NCBI GenBank assembly: GCA_965208945.1
Contig: OZ242366.1
Coordinates: 5,903,995-5,967,994, forward strand
Source: JAPPLB01 sp965208945
GTDB taxonomy: Bacteria; Acidobacteriota; Terriglobia; Bryobacterales; UBA6623
Length of the DNA stretch: 64,000 nt
Direction: 5' to 3'
Every line of letters starts with the position of its first letter. The stretch's first letter is position 1. The position numbers and the translations under genes were made by a program. The notes beneath the pieces were generated by a model. The model was given only the letters and a program-made list of their open reading frames with translations, was not told where the DNA came from and ran no database searches. Shown piece by piece: positions 43,964 to 52,841 of this stretch.

Positions 43964-45667
43964 ATGGGAAAGCTGATCGCAAGCGTTTTGCTGATCACAA
44001 CTCTTCTCACAGTTCCAGCAGTGGTTCAGCGAAAGTCGGCCAGGGCGGAAGAACCTGTCTCGCGCCCGACTTTCTCCAACATAGCCGCAGAGGCTGGCAT
44101 CCGATTCCTCCACGAGTCATCCCGTACGCCTCAAAAGTATCTCATCGAAACGATGGGCGCCGGAGTCGCGTGGCTGGATTTTGACCAAGACGGTTTCCTG
44201 GATCTGTTCTTCGTGAATGGCGCGGCTCTCAAGGCCCCGATGCCTGCAGAGGATGAGCCGGACAAGTCTGATTCGCGCTCATGGAATCGACTTTATCGGA
44301 ATGCAGGAGATGGAACGTTCGTCGACGTCACGGAACGTTCGGGCCTTCAAGGGAAAGGGTATGGCATGGGTGTTGCGACAGGTGACTACGACAACGACGG
44401 AAAACCCGACTTGTTTGTCACGAATTTCGGCAGCAACCTGCTTTTTCATAATGAAGGGAATGGCGCGTTCAAGGATACGACCGCTCACGCCGGAGTGGCG
44501 GGCGGAGGTTGGTCCGTCGGCGCCGCCTTTTTGGATTACGACCGCGACAGCCATCTTGATCTGTTCGTGGCGCGCTACCTTGATTGGGACTTCGACAATA
44601 ACCCCTGGTGCGGACCGCAAGTTGTCAGGAAGAGGGGATACTGCCATCCGAATACTTTTGAGGCAGCGACGCATCTGCTCTACCACAACCAGGGCGATGG
44701 GACGTTTGTAGATGTCAGCGAGCAGGCGGGAATCGCCGCCCATCCCGGCAAGGGGTTGGGAGTTGCGTTCAACGATTACAACCAGGACGGCTGGCCCGAC
44801 ATCCTCGTCGCGAACGACTCGGTTGCCCAACAGCTCTACCACAACAACGGTGACGGGACGTTCAACGAGGTCGCGCTGGACGTCAGCTTGGCATATAACA
44901 GCGACGGCCGCGCGTTTGCGGGTATGGGAGTCGACTTCGAGGACTACACGAACGACGGCTGGCCGGATGTCTTTCTGAACGCCCTTTCCCTGGAAGGCTA
45001 CGTGCTCTTCGAAAACACAAAGGGTTACCTGGAGGACACTTCCGACCAGGCCGGCGTTTCCGGTATCAGCATGCCTTACAGCGGCTGGGGTGCGAAGTTC
45101 ATCGACTATGACAACGACGGCTGGAAGGACCTTTTCGTGGCTCAAGGACACGTGTTGGATACCGTGTCCATCGATTCTCCTCAGATTTCTTATTTGCAGC
45201 CACTCTTGATGATGAGGAATGTAAAGGAGCGATTCGAGGATGTCTCTAACCTCAGTGGCGCCGTGTTCGAGACTTCACGGGCCGCGCGAGGAGCCGCATT
45301 CGGCGATTTTGACAACGACGGTTTTGTCGATGTGGTCGTGAACATCAACGGCGGGCAGCCCCTTCTTTTGCACAACCGCGGCGGCGAGGGGAACTGGGTC
45401 TTGATTACGACTGTGGGTTCTCTCAGCAACCGGGACGGAATCGGCGCCCGGGTTCGAGTCGTCGGAGAGTCTGGGTTGACGCAGTACCGGGTGGTCTCAA
45501 CTGCTGCAAGTTACCTTTCGGCGAGCGACAAGCGGGTGCATTTCGGGTTGGGTAAAGACCGCGCTCTCAAGATGATCGAGATCACTTGGCCGAGCGGTAT
45601 CGTCCAGCGTCTGGAAGATGTGGAAGCCAATCAAATCCTCGTTGTGGAAGAACCGGCTAGGGAGTGA
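43964..45667 (+). CDS. CRTAC1-family protein with FG-GAP/VCBS repeats and ASPIC/UnbV domain
   Basis: 567 residues from the ATG at 43964; upstream in-frame starts exist. Signal segment LIASVLLITTLLTVPAV. A seven-bladed-type propeller is built of FG-GAP repeats with calcium-loop motifs: DFDQDGFLD, DYDNDGKPD, DYDRDSHLD, DYNQDGWPD, DYTNDGWPD, DYDNDGWKD and DFDNDGFVD. It ends with an ASPIC/UnbV domain (NRDGIGARVRV ... RVHFGLGKD ... EITWPSG). Exported and probably a binding protein. Pairs with TPR proteins are common in Acidobacteriota and Planctomycetota; here the TPR gene is convergent and overlaps its 3' end by 11 bp. Confidence 0.92.
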   Translation: MGKLIASVLLITTLLTVPAVVQRKSARAEEPVSRPTFSNIAAEAGIRFLHESSRTPQKYLIETMGAGVAWLDFDQDGFLDLFFVNGAALKAPMPAEDEPDKSDSRSWNRLYRNAGDGTFVDVTERSGLQGKGYGMGVATGDYDNDGKPDLFVTNFGSNLLFHNEGNGAFKDTTAHAGVAGGGWSVGAAFLDYDRDSHLDLFVARYLDWDFDNNPWCGPQVVRKRGYCHPNTFEAATHLLYHNQGDGTFVDVSEQAGIAAHPGKGLGVAFNDYNQDGWPDILVANDSVAQQLYHNNGDGTFNEVALDVSLAYNSDGRAFAGMGVDFEDYTNDGWPDVFLNALSLEGYVLFENTKGYLEDTSDQAGVSGISMPYSGWGAKFIDYDNDGWKDLFVAQGHVLDTVSIDSPQISYLQPLLMMRNVKERFEDVSNLSGAVFETSRAARGAAFGDFDNDGFVDVVVNINGGQPLLLHNRGGEGNWVLITTVGSLSNRDGIGARVRVVGESGLTQYRVVSTAASYLSASDKRVHFGLGKDRALKMIEITWPSGIVQRLEDVEANQILVVEEPARE

Positions 45668-47195
45668 GGACACAGCCCGGGCGGTGCTGCTCCAGGCAAA
45701 CCAGGTTCTCACGGAAAAGCGGATTGTTCGGCTCCAATCCGAGCGCGATGCGCAATTCGTTGATCGCCCGTTGCAATCGCTTCGTCTTGGCGAGCGCTAC
45801 GGCCAGTGCGTTGCGGGCCGCGGCATCACTTGACCTCAGCCCTATTGCTTCTTCGAGAGCGTCAACCGCCTCTGCCATTTGACCCTGGGCCAACAGGGCG
45901 CGCCCAAGGTAATAGTAGGTATCGGCGTCGTCCGGCTTCAATCGCAGAGCGAGGCGGAACTCCGAGACAGCTTCGTCCAGCTTGTTGCCCACGAGAAGTG
46001 CGCGTCCGAAATTGTAATGGGCGTCGGCGTATTGAGGGTTGAGCTGTAAGGCGTACTGAAGTTTCACCGTCGCTTCTTCTACCCGGCCCTGCTGCAGAAG
46101 CTCCACACCATCATTGTTGTAACCCTTGGCGCGAATGGCATCTTTCGCCCTTTGATTCAGTCGGCGGGTTGCGCTCAGGGCTACTGCCGCCTCTTGTGTC
46201 CGCCCCACTTTTCGGAGTGCTCTGGCCAGGTTGTGATGACTGGAGCTGTCGTCGGGCAGCAGTTCCGTCGCCCGTCGTAATTCTGCGACAGCTTGATCGA
46301 GGTTCCCTTGTCTGTACAAAGCAATACCCAAATCACGGCGAGACTCGCCCGAGGAAGGTTGCAGTTCGACGGCGCGGCCAAGTGCGGTCGCGGCGGCGGC
46401 CGTGTCGCCGAGCTGAAGCAAGGCGCTCCCGAGAGCCTGATACGCTTCGGAATAGTTTGCATCAAGCTCCGCTGCCGATCGGTATTCCGGTGCGGCGTGT
46501 TCCAGGTCACCCTGGGCCTCATACAGCCGGCCCAGCTCGTAGCGCACAGAAGGCTGCCGGGGGTCCAGACGCAGCGCCACACGGTACTCCTCAATCGCCT
46601 CTCGGCTGCGTTGGCCTCCCGCCAACAGCGAGGCCAAAATCCGATGCACTTCGGCGCTGCCGGGACCCAGTTGCGCCGCTGCCCGCAATTCCTTCTCAGC
46701 CTCTTGTTCGTTTCCGGTCTGCCAGAGCAAGAGTCCGAGATTGCGGCGAATCGTGGGGTTGTTCGGATCCAACGAAGCGGCGTTTTTCATCGACGCCACC
46801 GCCTCGTCAAGCCGACCCAAGCCCCGCAGGGCTGTCGCCAGATTGCTGTGAATGCGAGCTTCTCGCGAGCGGACCCGCAGAGCCGCTTGAAAAGCCTCCA
46901 CAGCGCCCTCGAAATCCTTCTGTCTCCGCAGGATGACGCCGAGGTTGTTGTAGGCGTTTACGCTGCTCGGATCAGCCTGAGCTGCCGCCCGGAATTTTGT
47001 CGCTGCCTCAGTCAGCCGCCCCTGCCTCGCAAGGTCCAGTCCCTCGGCAACCAAGCGCGAAGCCAGATATGCGTCACCAGCCCATGCAGCCCAACAAGAA
47101 CTCAGAAGCATTACCACAAAGAGCCCGAGCTTTTGGGCGGGGAATGCACGGTGGTGTGTGAATACCTCACGGCCTTGCCCGACAGGAAAAGACAT
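45657..47195 (-). CDS. exported tetratricopeptide-repeat protein
   Basis: 512 residues from the ATG at 47195. The signal-like segment LGLFVVMLLSSCWAAWAGDA contains a possible lipobox-like LLSSC. The rest is about 13 tandem TPRs (for example VNAYNNLGVILRRQKDFEGA, RIHSNLATALRGLGRLDEA, ADAHYNFGRALLVGNKLDEA). No enzymatic domain. Upstream in-frame codons to 47321 are open but look non-coding. Its 3' end overlaps that of the CRTAC1 gene. The two, with the SGNH-TPR protein, form a group of exported scaffold proteins. Confidence 0.87.
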   Translation of the reverse strand: MSFPVGQGREVFTHHRAFPAQKLGLFVVMLLSSCWAAWAGDAYLASRLVAEGLDLARQGRLTEAATKFRAAAQADPSSVNAYNNLGVILRRQKDFEGAVEAFQAALRVRSREARIHSNLATALRGLGRLDEAVASMKNAASLDPNNPTIRRNLGLLLWQTGNEQEAEKELRAAAQLGPGSAEVHRILASLLAGGQRSREAIEEYRVALRLDPRQPSVRYELGRLYEAQGDLEHAAPEYRSAAELDANYSEAYQALGSALLQLGDTAAAATALGRAVELQPSSGESRRDLGIALYRQGNLDQAVAELRRATELLPDDSSSHHNLARALRKVGRTQEAAVALSATRRLNQRAKDAIRAKGYNNDGVELLQQGRVEEATVKLQYALQLNPQYADAHYNFGRALLVGNKLDEAVSEFRLALRLKPDDADTYYYLGRALLAQGQMAEAVDALEEAIGLRSSDAAARNALAVALAKTKRLQRAINELRIALGLEPNNPLFRENLVCLEQHRPGCVLTP

Positions 47196-47490
47196 CGAAT
47201 GCGCAATACTATTTTCGACTTGGACCGGATCATGCGCCGGGAGCCATGCGCCGGCGCGGCGGTTCGCGTAACGTCCACAAGGCTGAAGGGTTTCTGTCGG
47301 GAAGTCTGACATTTCAGTCAAAGAGAGAGTTCGAACAACTCACCGCAGGCGACCTCCCTGCCCTCCAGATGCTCGTTCGGACACTAACGATATCATCTTC
47401 CCTGAGTGTCCGTGGCCTTGCGAAAGCGGCAATCATGATATGAAGCTTCGGATCTCCATAGAGAGAGGATGTCTTAGGAATAGAAGCCGT

Positions 47491-47672
47491 TAACCTGCAT
47501 TTCTCACCACCCGACGGCCGAAGCACGCAATACGACCGCCATGACTTCGTTGCGCTGGCTTGCCGTGCTCGACGTACTGTCAAGTACGCCTGCACGCGCC
47601 AAGCGGCGCGCGCCTCGCCCTGGCGGCCCTCTCACGCACTTCACCTCGCCGCGTGGTGAGAAAGGCAGGTTA
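47491..47672 (+). repeat. ~183-bp foldback repeat, diverged copy
   Basis: Complete copy with more substitutions than most (GACGGCCGAAGC, GAGAAAGGCAGGTTA at the right end). The apex is GTACTGTCAAGTAC, lacking one base of the IS target. Confidence 0.9.
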
Positions 47673-48161
47673 AGAGGTCGTCCGCAGAAAACGGGACCGG
47701 CCTTGCATCTCGAAATCGAACTCTCCGACCCGGATAAGTCCCTACAGCCAAAGGCCGCTTGCGGCACTTGACTTCCGGTCTTTCGCAGAGTTCGCTACTG
47801 AGCGGACACCATGGGAGAACGAGCCACGCAGCGTGAGCAGGACAGCTTGATTCCCATACCGAAGTCATCGGCAACATCGACGGCCCGCTGAACGCGCTCC
47901 GCGAAGCCTCGGGCAAGCACAACGGCGGCCATTTTCGATTGCCATCGCACGTTGACTACCGGCAAACCCAGGCCGGACAGTTTTCGGGATCAGAACCGGG
48001 CACGACAGACAAGCGTTTCCTCTATCGCCCGAGCTGCCGTTCGCAACGGCTACGAGGAAATCGGAGAGGCATGATACTATGTGGCCTTTCCGCCGAGGAC
48101 GCAGTACGTGCGCCGGCAGGAAAGCCTGAAGCCAGGATCCGGGCAATGGCGATCGGAAGGT

Positions 48162-48367
48162 CAGCCTGCATTTCTCACCACCCGACGGTCGAAGCACGCG
48201 ATACGACCGCCAGGACTTCGTTGCGCTTGCTTGCCGTGCTCAACGTACTGTCAAGTACGCCTGCGCGCGCCAAGCGGCTTGCGCCTTTTTCCTCCGCCCT
48301 GCTCGCGGCTCGTCCTGACGGCCCTCTCACCCACTTCGCCTCGCCGCGTGGTGAGAAATGCAGGCTA
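48162..48367 (+). repeat. ~183-bp foldback repeat, long variant
   Basis: Starts CAGCCTGC rather than TAGCCTGC. It has the right-arm insertion (TTTTTCCTCCGCCC) seen at 28099 and 32124. The apex is GTACTGTCAAGTAC. Confidence 0.9.
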
Positions 48368-48418
48368 GAATCAGCAACCGGGAAACCGATCGGTTCGAAG
48401 TTGTCGCGCCATCGCGCC

Positions 48419-48505
48419 ATCCTCCTCACTCCGCGCCGAACGACCGTAGGAGCCCGCCGCGCTTTTTCCTTCGTACCACGGGACTTTCACCACGGACCGC
48501 CGGCC
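48419..48505 (+). repeat. right-end fragment of the second foldback family
   Basis: CCTCCTCACTCCGCGCCGAA through CACGGGACTTTCACCACGGAC matches the right third of the copies at 35110 and 52451. The left part is missing and a foldback copy of the other family lies beside it. Confidence 0.75.
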
Positions 48506-48579
48506 GGCGCTCGAACACCGTCCGGTTGACGGACGGGTGAACATCCCTCAATCAATTCGTATTCAAACGGAGTCAAGCC

Positions 48580-49227
48580 ATGCTTTCACAAATCAAATGG
48601 AGCCGGAGAAAAGGAGTTCTCATTGCCATGCCTGTCGGTCGTATCGACGGGGGCAACCACCTGGCATACCAGAACAGCTTGGAGTTCGGCATAGAACCCG
48701 AAGAGAACGCCTTGATTCTGGACTGTGCGCAATTGGGCTTCATCAGCAGCGCGGGTCTTCGCCTTTGTCTGATCATTGGCAAGCAGTTCAACCAGCCCGG
48801 CAAGGCCTTCGGCATCTGTAACCTCTCTGATTCGATCCAGGATATCGTCACCGTGAGCGGTTTTGACAAAATCCTCTCGATTTACAAAACGCGGAGCGAG
48901 GCCATCGAAGCCATCACTGGACAGACCAGCGCCAGAAGCGATCCGGAGGAGACGGAGACGCCCAGCACGATACCGGTGAAGAGCGCGATCAACTTCGATA
49001 TCGTCGGAGAAAACATATGGGATATCGCCAATTTCACGATCGAGAAATATGAATATGAACACGACCGCACTCTCTCCCTTGCGGAACGGGAGGAAGTGGT
49101 CGCTGAAATTACGACTTCCCTGTGGCAATTCGTCGAGGGCTTGAAGGCACGGCGCAAGCAAATTCTGGAGGAAATGTTCAGAACCGCCGAAGAAGCTCTG
49201 GACGAAGTCGTGGCGAGAAGGAGTTAA
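48580..49227 (+). CDS. STAS-domain protein with C-terminal helical extension
   Basis: 215 residues. The N-terminal STAS domain (about 1-105) has LDCAQLGFISSAGLRLCL, with the serine pair where SpoIIAA-type anti-anti-sigma factors are phosphorylated, and begins PVGRIDGGN. A linker rich in Glu/Thr/Pro follows. The C-terminal ~80 residues are helical and charged (NIWDIANFTIEKYEYEHDR ... RKQILEEMFRTAEEALDEVV); not recognised. Likely a partner-switching regulator; no kinase or phosphatase partner is adjacent. The TAA stop coincides with the end of a foldback element. Confidence 0.85.
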   Translation: MLSQIKWSRRKGVLIAMPVGRIDGGNHLAYQNSLEFGIEPEENALILDCAQLGFISSAGLRLCLIIGKQFNQPGKAFGICNLSDSIQDIVTVSGFDKILSIYKTRSEAIEAITGQTSARSDPEETETPSTIPVKSAINFDIVGENIWDIANFTIEKYEYEHDRTLSLAEREEVVAEITTSLWQFVEGLKARRKQILEEMFRTAEEALDEVVARRS

Positions 49228-49481
49228 CCTGCATTTCTCACCACCCGACGGTCGAAGCACGCGAAGAAAGGCCGTGATTCGTGAAAAGCATAAAAGCCGT
49301 GTTTCGTGTCTCGTGTTTCGTGTCTCGTGAAAAGCACTTGGTGAGGCTTGGTTCACTCCAGAAGAAACGTCTGAAAACCGGTGAACCGTAAAGGCCGTGT
49401 TGATGGCACGGGCAGTTTGCGCCTCGTCCTGACGGCCCTCTCACGCACTTCGCCTCGCCACGTGGTAAGAAATGCAGGCTA
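49225..49481 (+). repeat. foldback repeat with interior replaced by heptamer repeats
   Basis: The left end (TAACCTGCATTTCTCACCAC to GAAGCACGCG, 49225-49262) and right end (GCCTCGTCCTGACGGCC to GCAGGCTA, 49421-49481) are standard. The palindromic middle is replaced by heptamer blocks (49266-49345) and the usual tail. The first TAA is the stop codon of the STAS gene. Confidence 0.85.
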
Positions 49482-49565
49482 GTCCGGCCCCCGCCCAAGT
49501 GCGGATCATTCAAGCGAGAAACATCCGGATCGGTGTCAACACCGCTTGACCCGGAGGATTTCACA

Positions 49566-50516
49566 TCAGGGCCGGTTCACACGCCGCACGAAGATAAATC
49601 GTTGGCCGTCCGAAGTGACGTCGTACTTGTGCAGCCAGGGGGCTTCGTCCTGGAAGTTGCCGCGCGTACTCGAAAACGTAAACAGCTTCTTGGCGTCGCC
49701 ATGGCTGAAACCGCCCTCCGTCTCGACGGGGACGGAAACGATCGTGTCCTGGCCCATGATGTAGAAGAGTTCCTTGCCGTCCCCGCGCCAGCGAGGCTGT
49801 CCCCCTCCGCCGGCCCAGCCGCTGGCGAGTTCGCGTGACACCTTCCACTTTTTTGCCGGGTTCGCTGTCTCACAAACGAACACCTCCCACAAACCGGCCT
49901 CGTTCGACGAGTAGGCGAAGTACGTCCCGTCGGGTGAGAACTTGCCCCCATCGGCCCAAACTCCCGGTGTCTTGGGAATAAACGACGAGACAGCGCCGCT
50001 TTCCAGATCGAGCTTCCAGAGCGTCCGGCCGTCGTCCTCGCGCTTGGTGTAGATCGCGAACTCGCCGTTGGGTGCAATATCGCGAGGGTACTCCGATGCT
50101 CCCGCAGCTTCGAGGATGCGCTCCGGCGCTTCGAGCGGATCGATCTTGATGCGGAAGAGGTCGTAGCGGGGGACACGGCTGCTCGTGAAGACAATCGAAC
50201 GGCCGTCCGGAGTCCATAACGGGAAATTGTCATTGCCGCGGACCTTCGTGATCCGGTTTTTCCGCCCCGTGGCAATCTCGTGGATCCAAACGTCGCGGTC
50301 GTTGACCTCGCCGTTGCGGGATGAAACAGCGATGCGCTTCTCATCCGGCGACAGCTCGGGGAAGAAGATGGAGTTCTGGACCGCGCCGACCCTTTCAAGA
50401 ATGTCACCCTGTCGGCTGACCCAGACCATCTCCTGGGGCATCTCCTTGGCGGTGGGCTGCTGGCCGAAGCAGACCCCTGTTGTGATGATGAGAAACCAAC
50501 TCGCTGTTCTAAGCAT
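49566..50516 (-). CDS. exported PD40/TolB-like beta-propeller protein
   Basis: 316 residues with signal peptide MLRTASWFLIITTGVCFGQ. WD40-like PD40 repeats (FFPELSPDEKRIAVSS, NFPLWTPDGRSIVFTS, EYPRDIAPNGEFAIYT, DGGKFSPDGTYFAYSS, QPRWRGDGKELFYI) give about a six-bladed TolB-type propeller. No catalytic residues seen. In Acidobacteriota this module is often fused to Ser/Thr kinases or DPP-IV-like peptidases; here it stands alone, so it may be a truncated derivative or a binding protein. Confidence 0.85.
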   Translation of the reverse strand: MLRTASWFLIITTGVCFGQQPTAKEMPQEMVWVSRQGDILERVGAVQNSIFFPELSPDEKRIAVSSRNGEVNDRDVWIHEIATGRKNRITKVRGNDNFPLWTPDGRSIVFTSSRVPRYDLFRIKIDPLEAPERILEAAGASEYPRDIAPNGEFAIYTKREDDGRTLWKLDLESGAVSSFIPKTPGVWADGGKFSPDGTYFAYSSNEAGLWEVFVCETANPAKKWKVSRELASGWAGGGGQPRWRGDGKELFYIMGQDTIVSVPVETEGGFSHGDAKKLFTFSSTRGNFQDEAPWLHKYDVTSDGQRFIFVRRVNRP

Positions 50517-50526
50517 GGACTTATCC

Positions 50527-50701
50527 TAGCCTACATTTCTCTCCACCCGACGGGGGAAGCACAGGACAAAAAAACCGTGTTTCGTGTCTCGTGTCTCGTG
50601 ATTCGTGAAAACCATGTGCGGAGGACTGGTTCGCTCCAGAAGAAATGTCTGACGGCCCTCTCACGCACTTCGCCTCGCCGCGTGGTGAGAAATGCAGGCT
50701 A
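50527..50701 (+). repeat. foldback repeat with heptamer interior, second example
   Basis: Left end TAGCCTACATTTCTCTCCAC, right end CTGACGGCCCTCTCACGCAC to GCAGGCTA. The middle is a heptamer block (GTGTTTC GTGTCTC GTGTCTC GTGATTC GTGAAAACC, 50577-50613) plus the GGTTCGCTCCAGAAGAAATG tail. 175 bp, almost the same size as normal copies. Confidence 0.87.
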
Positions 50702-50768
50702 GTAGATTGCCGCCCTGGGGGCCGAAAGCAGCTTGTTCAGGCCGGTCACGCCGGTTCGCCGGTTCGCT

Positions 50769-51233
50769 TCAGCGGCGGCTCCGAAAGAACCGCTGCAGAA
50801 GGGGAAGGCACTCGTCGGCGAGCAGCCCTTCCGCAATCTCGACCTGATGGTTGAGCAGTTCCGAGTCGGCCAAGCGAAACTTGCTCCGGACGGCCCCGAA
50901 GCGCAGATCACGGGTCGCGAAGACGAGCCGAGAGACACGCGCGGCGACCAGAGCTCCGGCGCACATCGCGCAGGGTTCGAGCGTGACATAGAGCGTCGTG
51001 TCCGGCAGCCGGTAGTTGCCAAGTGTTCGCGCCGCTGCCCGCAACGCCTGGATCTCGGCGTGCGCGGTGGGATCGCCGGTTGCAATCGGGCGGTTCGCTC
51101 CCGTGCCGACGACCTCACGTTGCTTGACGACGACGGCGCCCACCGGAACTTCTCCGGAGCGCTCCGCTTCATGGGCTTCGGCGAGCGCGAGCCGCATGAA
51201 ACGCTCGTCCTCAGCAGTGAACGACGCGGACAT
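50769..51233 (-). CDS. tadA: tRNA adenosine(34) deaminase / nucleoside deaminase
   Basis: 154-residue zinc deaminase converting the wobble adenosine of tRNA-Arg(ACG) to inosine. Active-site motifs H58-A-E60 and P87-C88-A-M-C91 match TadA, as does NRPIATGDPTAHAE. The start at 51233 follows GGTGAGG; an upstream in-frame codon at 51266 is less likely. Monocistronic. The only tRNA-modifying gene in the window. Confidence 0.93.
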   Translation of the reverse strand: MSASFTAEDERFMRLALAEAHEAERSGEVPVGAVVVKQREVVGTGANRPIATGDPTAHAEIQALRAAARTLGNYRLPDTTLYVTLEPCAMCAGALVAARVSRLVFATRDLRFGAVRSKFRLADSELLNHQVEIAEGLLADECLPLLQRFFRSRR

Positions 51234-51458
51234 CCTCACCAGACTAGCACCGGCCTGTTTCTGCAATGAGACGGGACTTATGACGTGGGGAGGGCAACAC
51301 GTAAGCCGGCATGTTGCAGGGGTTTTCGGTGCAGCGAGTGATCCTCTCTGAAAAACCTGATTGGCCGGCAGCCGATCCGCATTACCCAGGTGGATTTCGT
51401 GACGATCGGGACGGTCCCAAAGGGTGCAAAATCATCCAACCTGCGCTAGAATTGACCC

Positions 51459-52367
51459 GTGGGGGCGGCACCACCCTCGGGGGCCTACTCACGGTCTCAG
51501 GTAAGGCGGATCCTGAAGATCCGTGAAAACCGCTTGCGCTCGTTCGAGCGCAACGGTCTTTACAAATCCCCTACCCAGTTCGGCTTCCTGGATCTTCTCG
51601 CGCTGAGAGTCTTGCAGCGCCTCAGACAGGACCGCGTTCCGGCGAAACGCATCAGGAAGTCCCTGTTGTCGCTGTCGCGCATGTTGCCCGGCGTCGAGCG
51701 GCCATTATTGCAACTCAAGATTGCTTCGGAAGGACGCCGGGTGACGGTCAAGCTGCCCAACGGCAAGATGGAGGCGATCAGCGGACAGATGCTACTCGAT
51801 TTCGAGGCGACGCAGTCGGCTGAGACGCTCCCCTATACCGCCGGAAAGCCGCTAGCGGTCCGGCTGCAGGAGGCGGAGTACTGGTTCCGACGCGGACTCG
51901 ATCTGGAAGAGCAGGGAGCCGACGACAACGAGGCCATCGAAGCCTATCGACAGGCGCTAGCGCTGAATCCCGAAGCGGCCGGGTCGTGGGTGAACATCGC
52001 AACCCTAAGCTACCGCCGCGGCGAGCTGGAGCAGGCCGAGCGCTGCTATCGACAAGCGCTCAACTCGTCACCCGACTATCCGCTGGCGCACTTCAACCTC
52101 GGAAACGTCTGCGAGGAGCTCGGCCGCTTCGACGAGGCGATCCATCACTACCAGCAAGCGTTGCGGCTGCAGCCCGATTACGCGGACGCCCACTACAATC
52201 TGGCCCTGGTCTTCGAGAGAAGAGGCGATGCGATGCGAGCAGCCAAGCACTGGCAGGAGTATCTTCGACTCGATTCGAGCAGTCCGTGGGCGCGGATTGC
52301 ACGCCAGCAACTCAAAGTCCTTCTCCCGGTCACTCAGGGCGGCCGCAAGAACGACAACGCGGGATGA
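51459..52367 (+). CDS. MerR-like winged-helix DNA-binding domain fused to TPR repeats
   Basis: 302 residues from a GTG at 51459. Residues ~8-75 resemble a MerR-type helix-turn-helix (YSRSQVRRILKIRENRLRSFERNGL ... FGFLDLLALRVLQRLRQDRVPAKRIRKSL), where the first helix selects DNA and the second recalls the MerR wing. A linker (75-135) follows, then four TPRs (AEYWFRRGLDLEEQG, AGSWVNIATLSYRRGELEQA, PLAHFNLGNVCEELGRFDEA, ADAHYNLALVFERRGDAMRA). There is no MerR effector domain, so the TPRs may sense or recruit a protein partner. Confidence 0.8.
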   Translation: MGAAPPSGAYSRSQVRRILKIRENRLRSFERNGLYKSPTQFGFLDLLALRVLQRLRQDRVPAKRIRKSLLSLSRMLPGVERPLLQLKIASEGRRVTVKLPNGKMEAISGQMLLDFEATQSAETLPYTAGKPLAVRLQEAEYWFRRGLDLEEQGADDNEAIEAYRQALALNPEAAGSWVNIATLSYRRGELEQAERCYRQALNSSPDYPLAHFNLGNVCEELGRFDEAIHHYQQALRLQPDYADAHYNLALVFERRGDAMRAAKHWQEYLRLDSSSPWARIARQQLKVLLPVTQGGRKNDNAG

Positions 52368-52450
52368 CAGCCCGTTGTTAGTGGTTAGTGAAAAGCTTTG
52401 GCGGAGGCCTGGTTCGCTCCAGAAAGAAATGTCCGAGGGCCGGCGAACCA

Positions 52451-52716
52451 TAACAGCCCGTGGTAAAAGTCACGCAGGCGGCGTTAAGCGCCTCCGGTCC
52501 TATTGCGTACTGCCCAGGCGCTTCAGGAAGAAGGCATCCCGCTCCGCGCTCAACCAAGCGGAAGTGGCGCGTAACCCTTCGGGCGACGGACATTTGCGGC
52601 CGTCGGCTTTGTCGTTCGTCGGAGGAGATCACCCGGATCGCCATCCTCCTCACTCCGCGCCGAACGACCGCAGGAGCCCGCCGCGCCACCCACGGGACTT
52701 TTACCACGGACTGCTA
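52451..52716 (+). repeat. second foldback repeat family, copy 2 (266 bp)
   Basis: TAACAGCCCGTGGTAAAAGTC ... GACTTTTACCACGGACTGCTAA. 19 of 22 end bases pair. The interior shares the blocks GTGGCGCGTAACCCTTCGGG and CGGAGGAGATCACCCGGATC with the 35110 copy, which is longer mainly between 35165 and 35310. A heptamer-family tail precedes it (52373-52450). Confidence 0.88.
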
Positions 52717-52841
52717 AAGGCCGTGTTGCCGGCTCCCAGCGGCTTTCAGTTTTTCGTTCTTCTCCGCCAGTGCGCCGATCGTTCAAGCGGGAAACATCCG
52801 GACAGATGTCTACCTCGCCTGGATCGAAGAGAGGTTACCTC

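Larger units (their letters stand above)
47196..48579. other. 1.4-kb intergenic region dominated by repeats
   Basis: No intact gene. Two foldback copies (47491-47672 and 48162-48367) and a piece of the second family (48419-48505) lie here. Between 47680 and 48160 the minus strand reads a protein-like stretch (KMAAVVLARGFAERV, then AVDVADDFGMG) broken by stops; it may be gene debris, family not recognised. Confidence 0.6.

Noticed and set aside
43598..44113. 171-codon minus-strand frame upstream of the CRTAC1 gene
   Set aside because: Cys/Arg-rich composition, overlap with the CRTAC1 signal region, and no recognisable domain or ribosome site.
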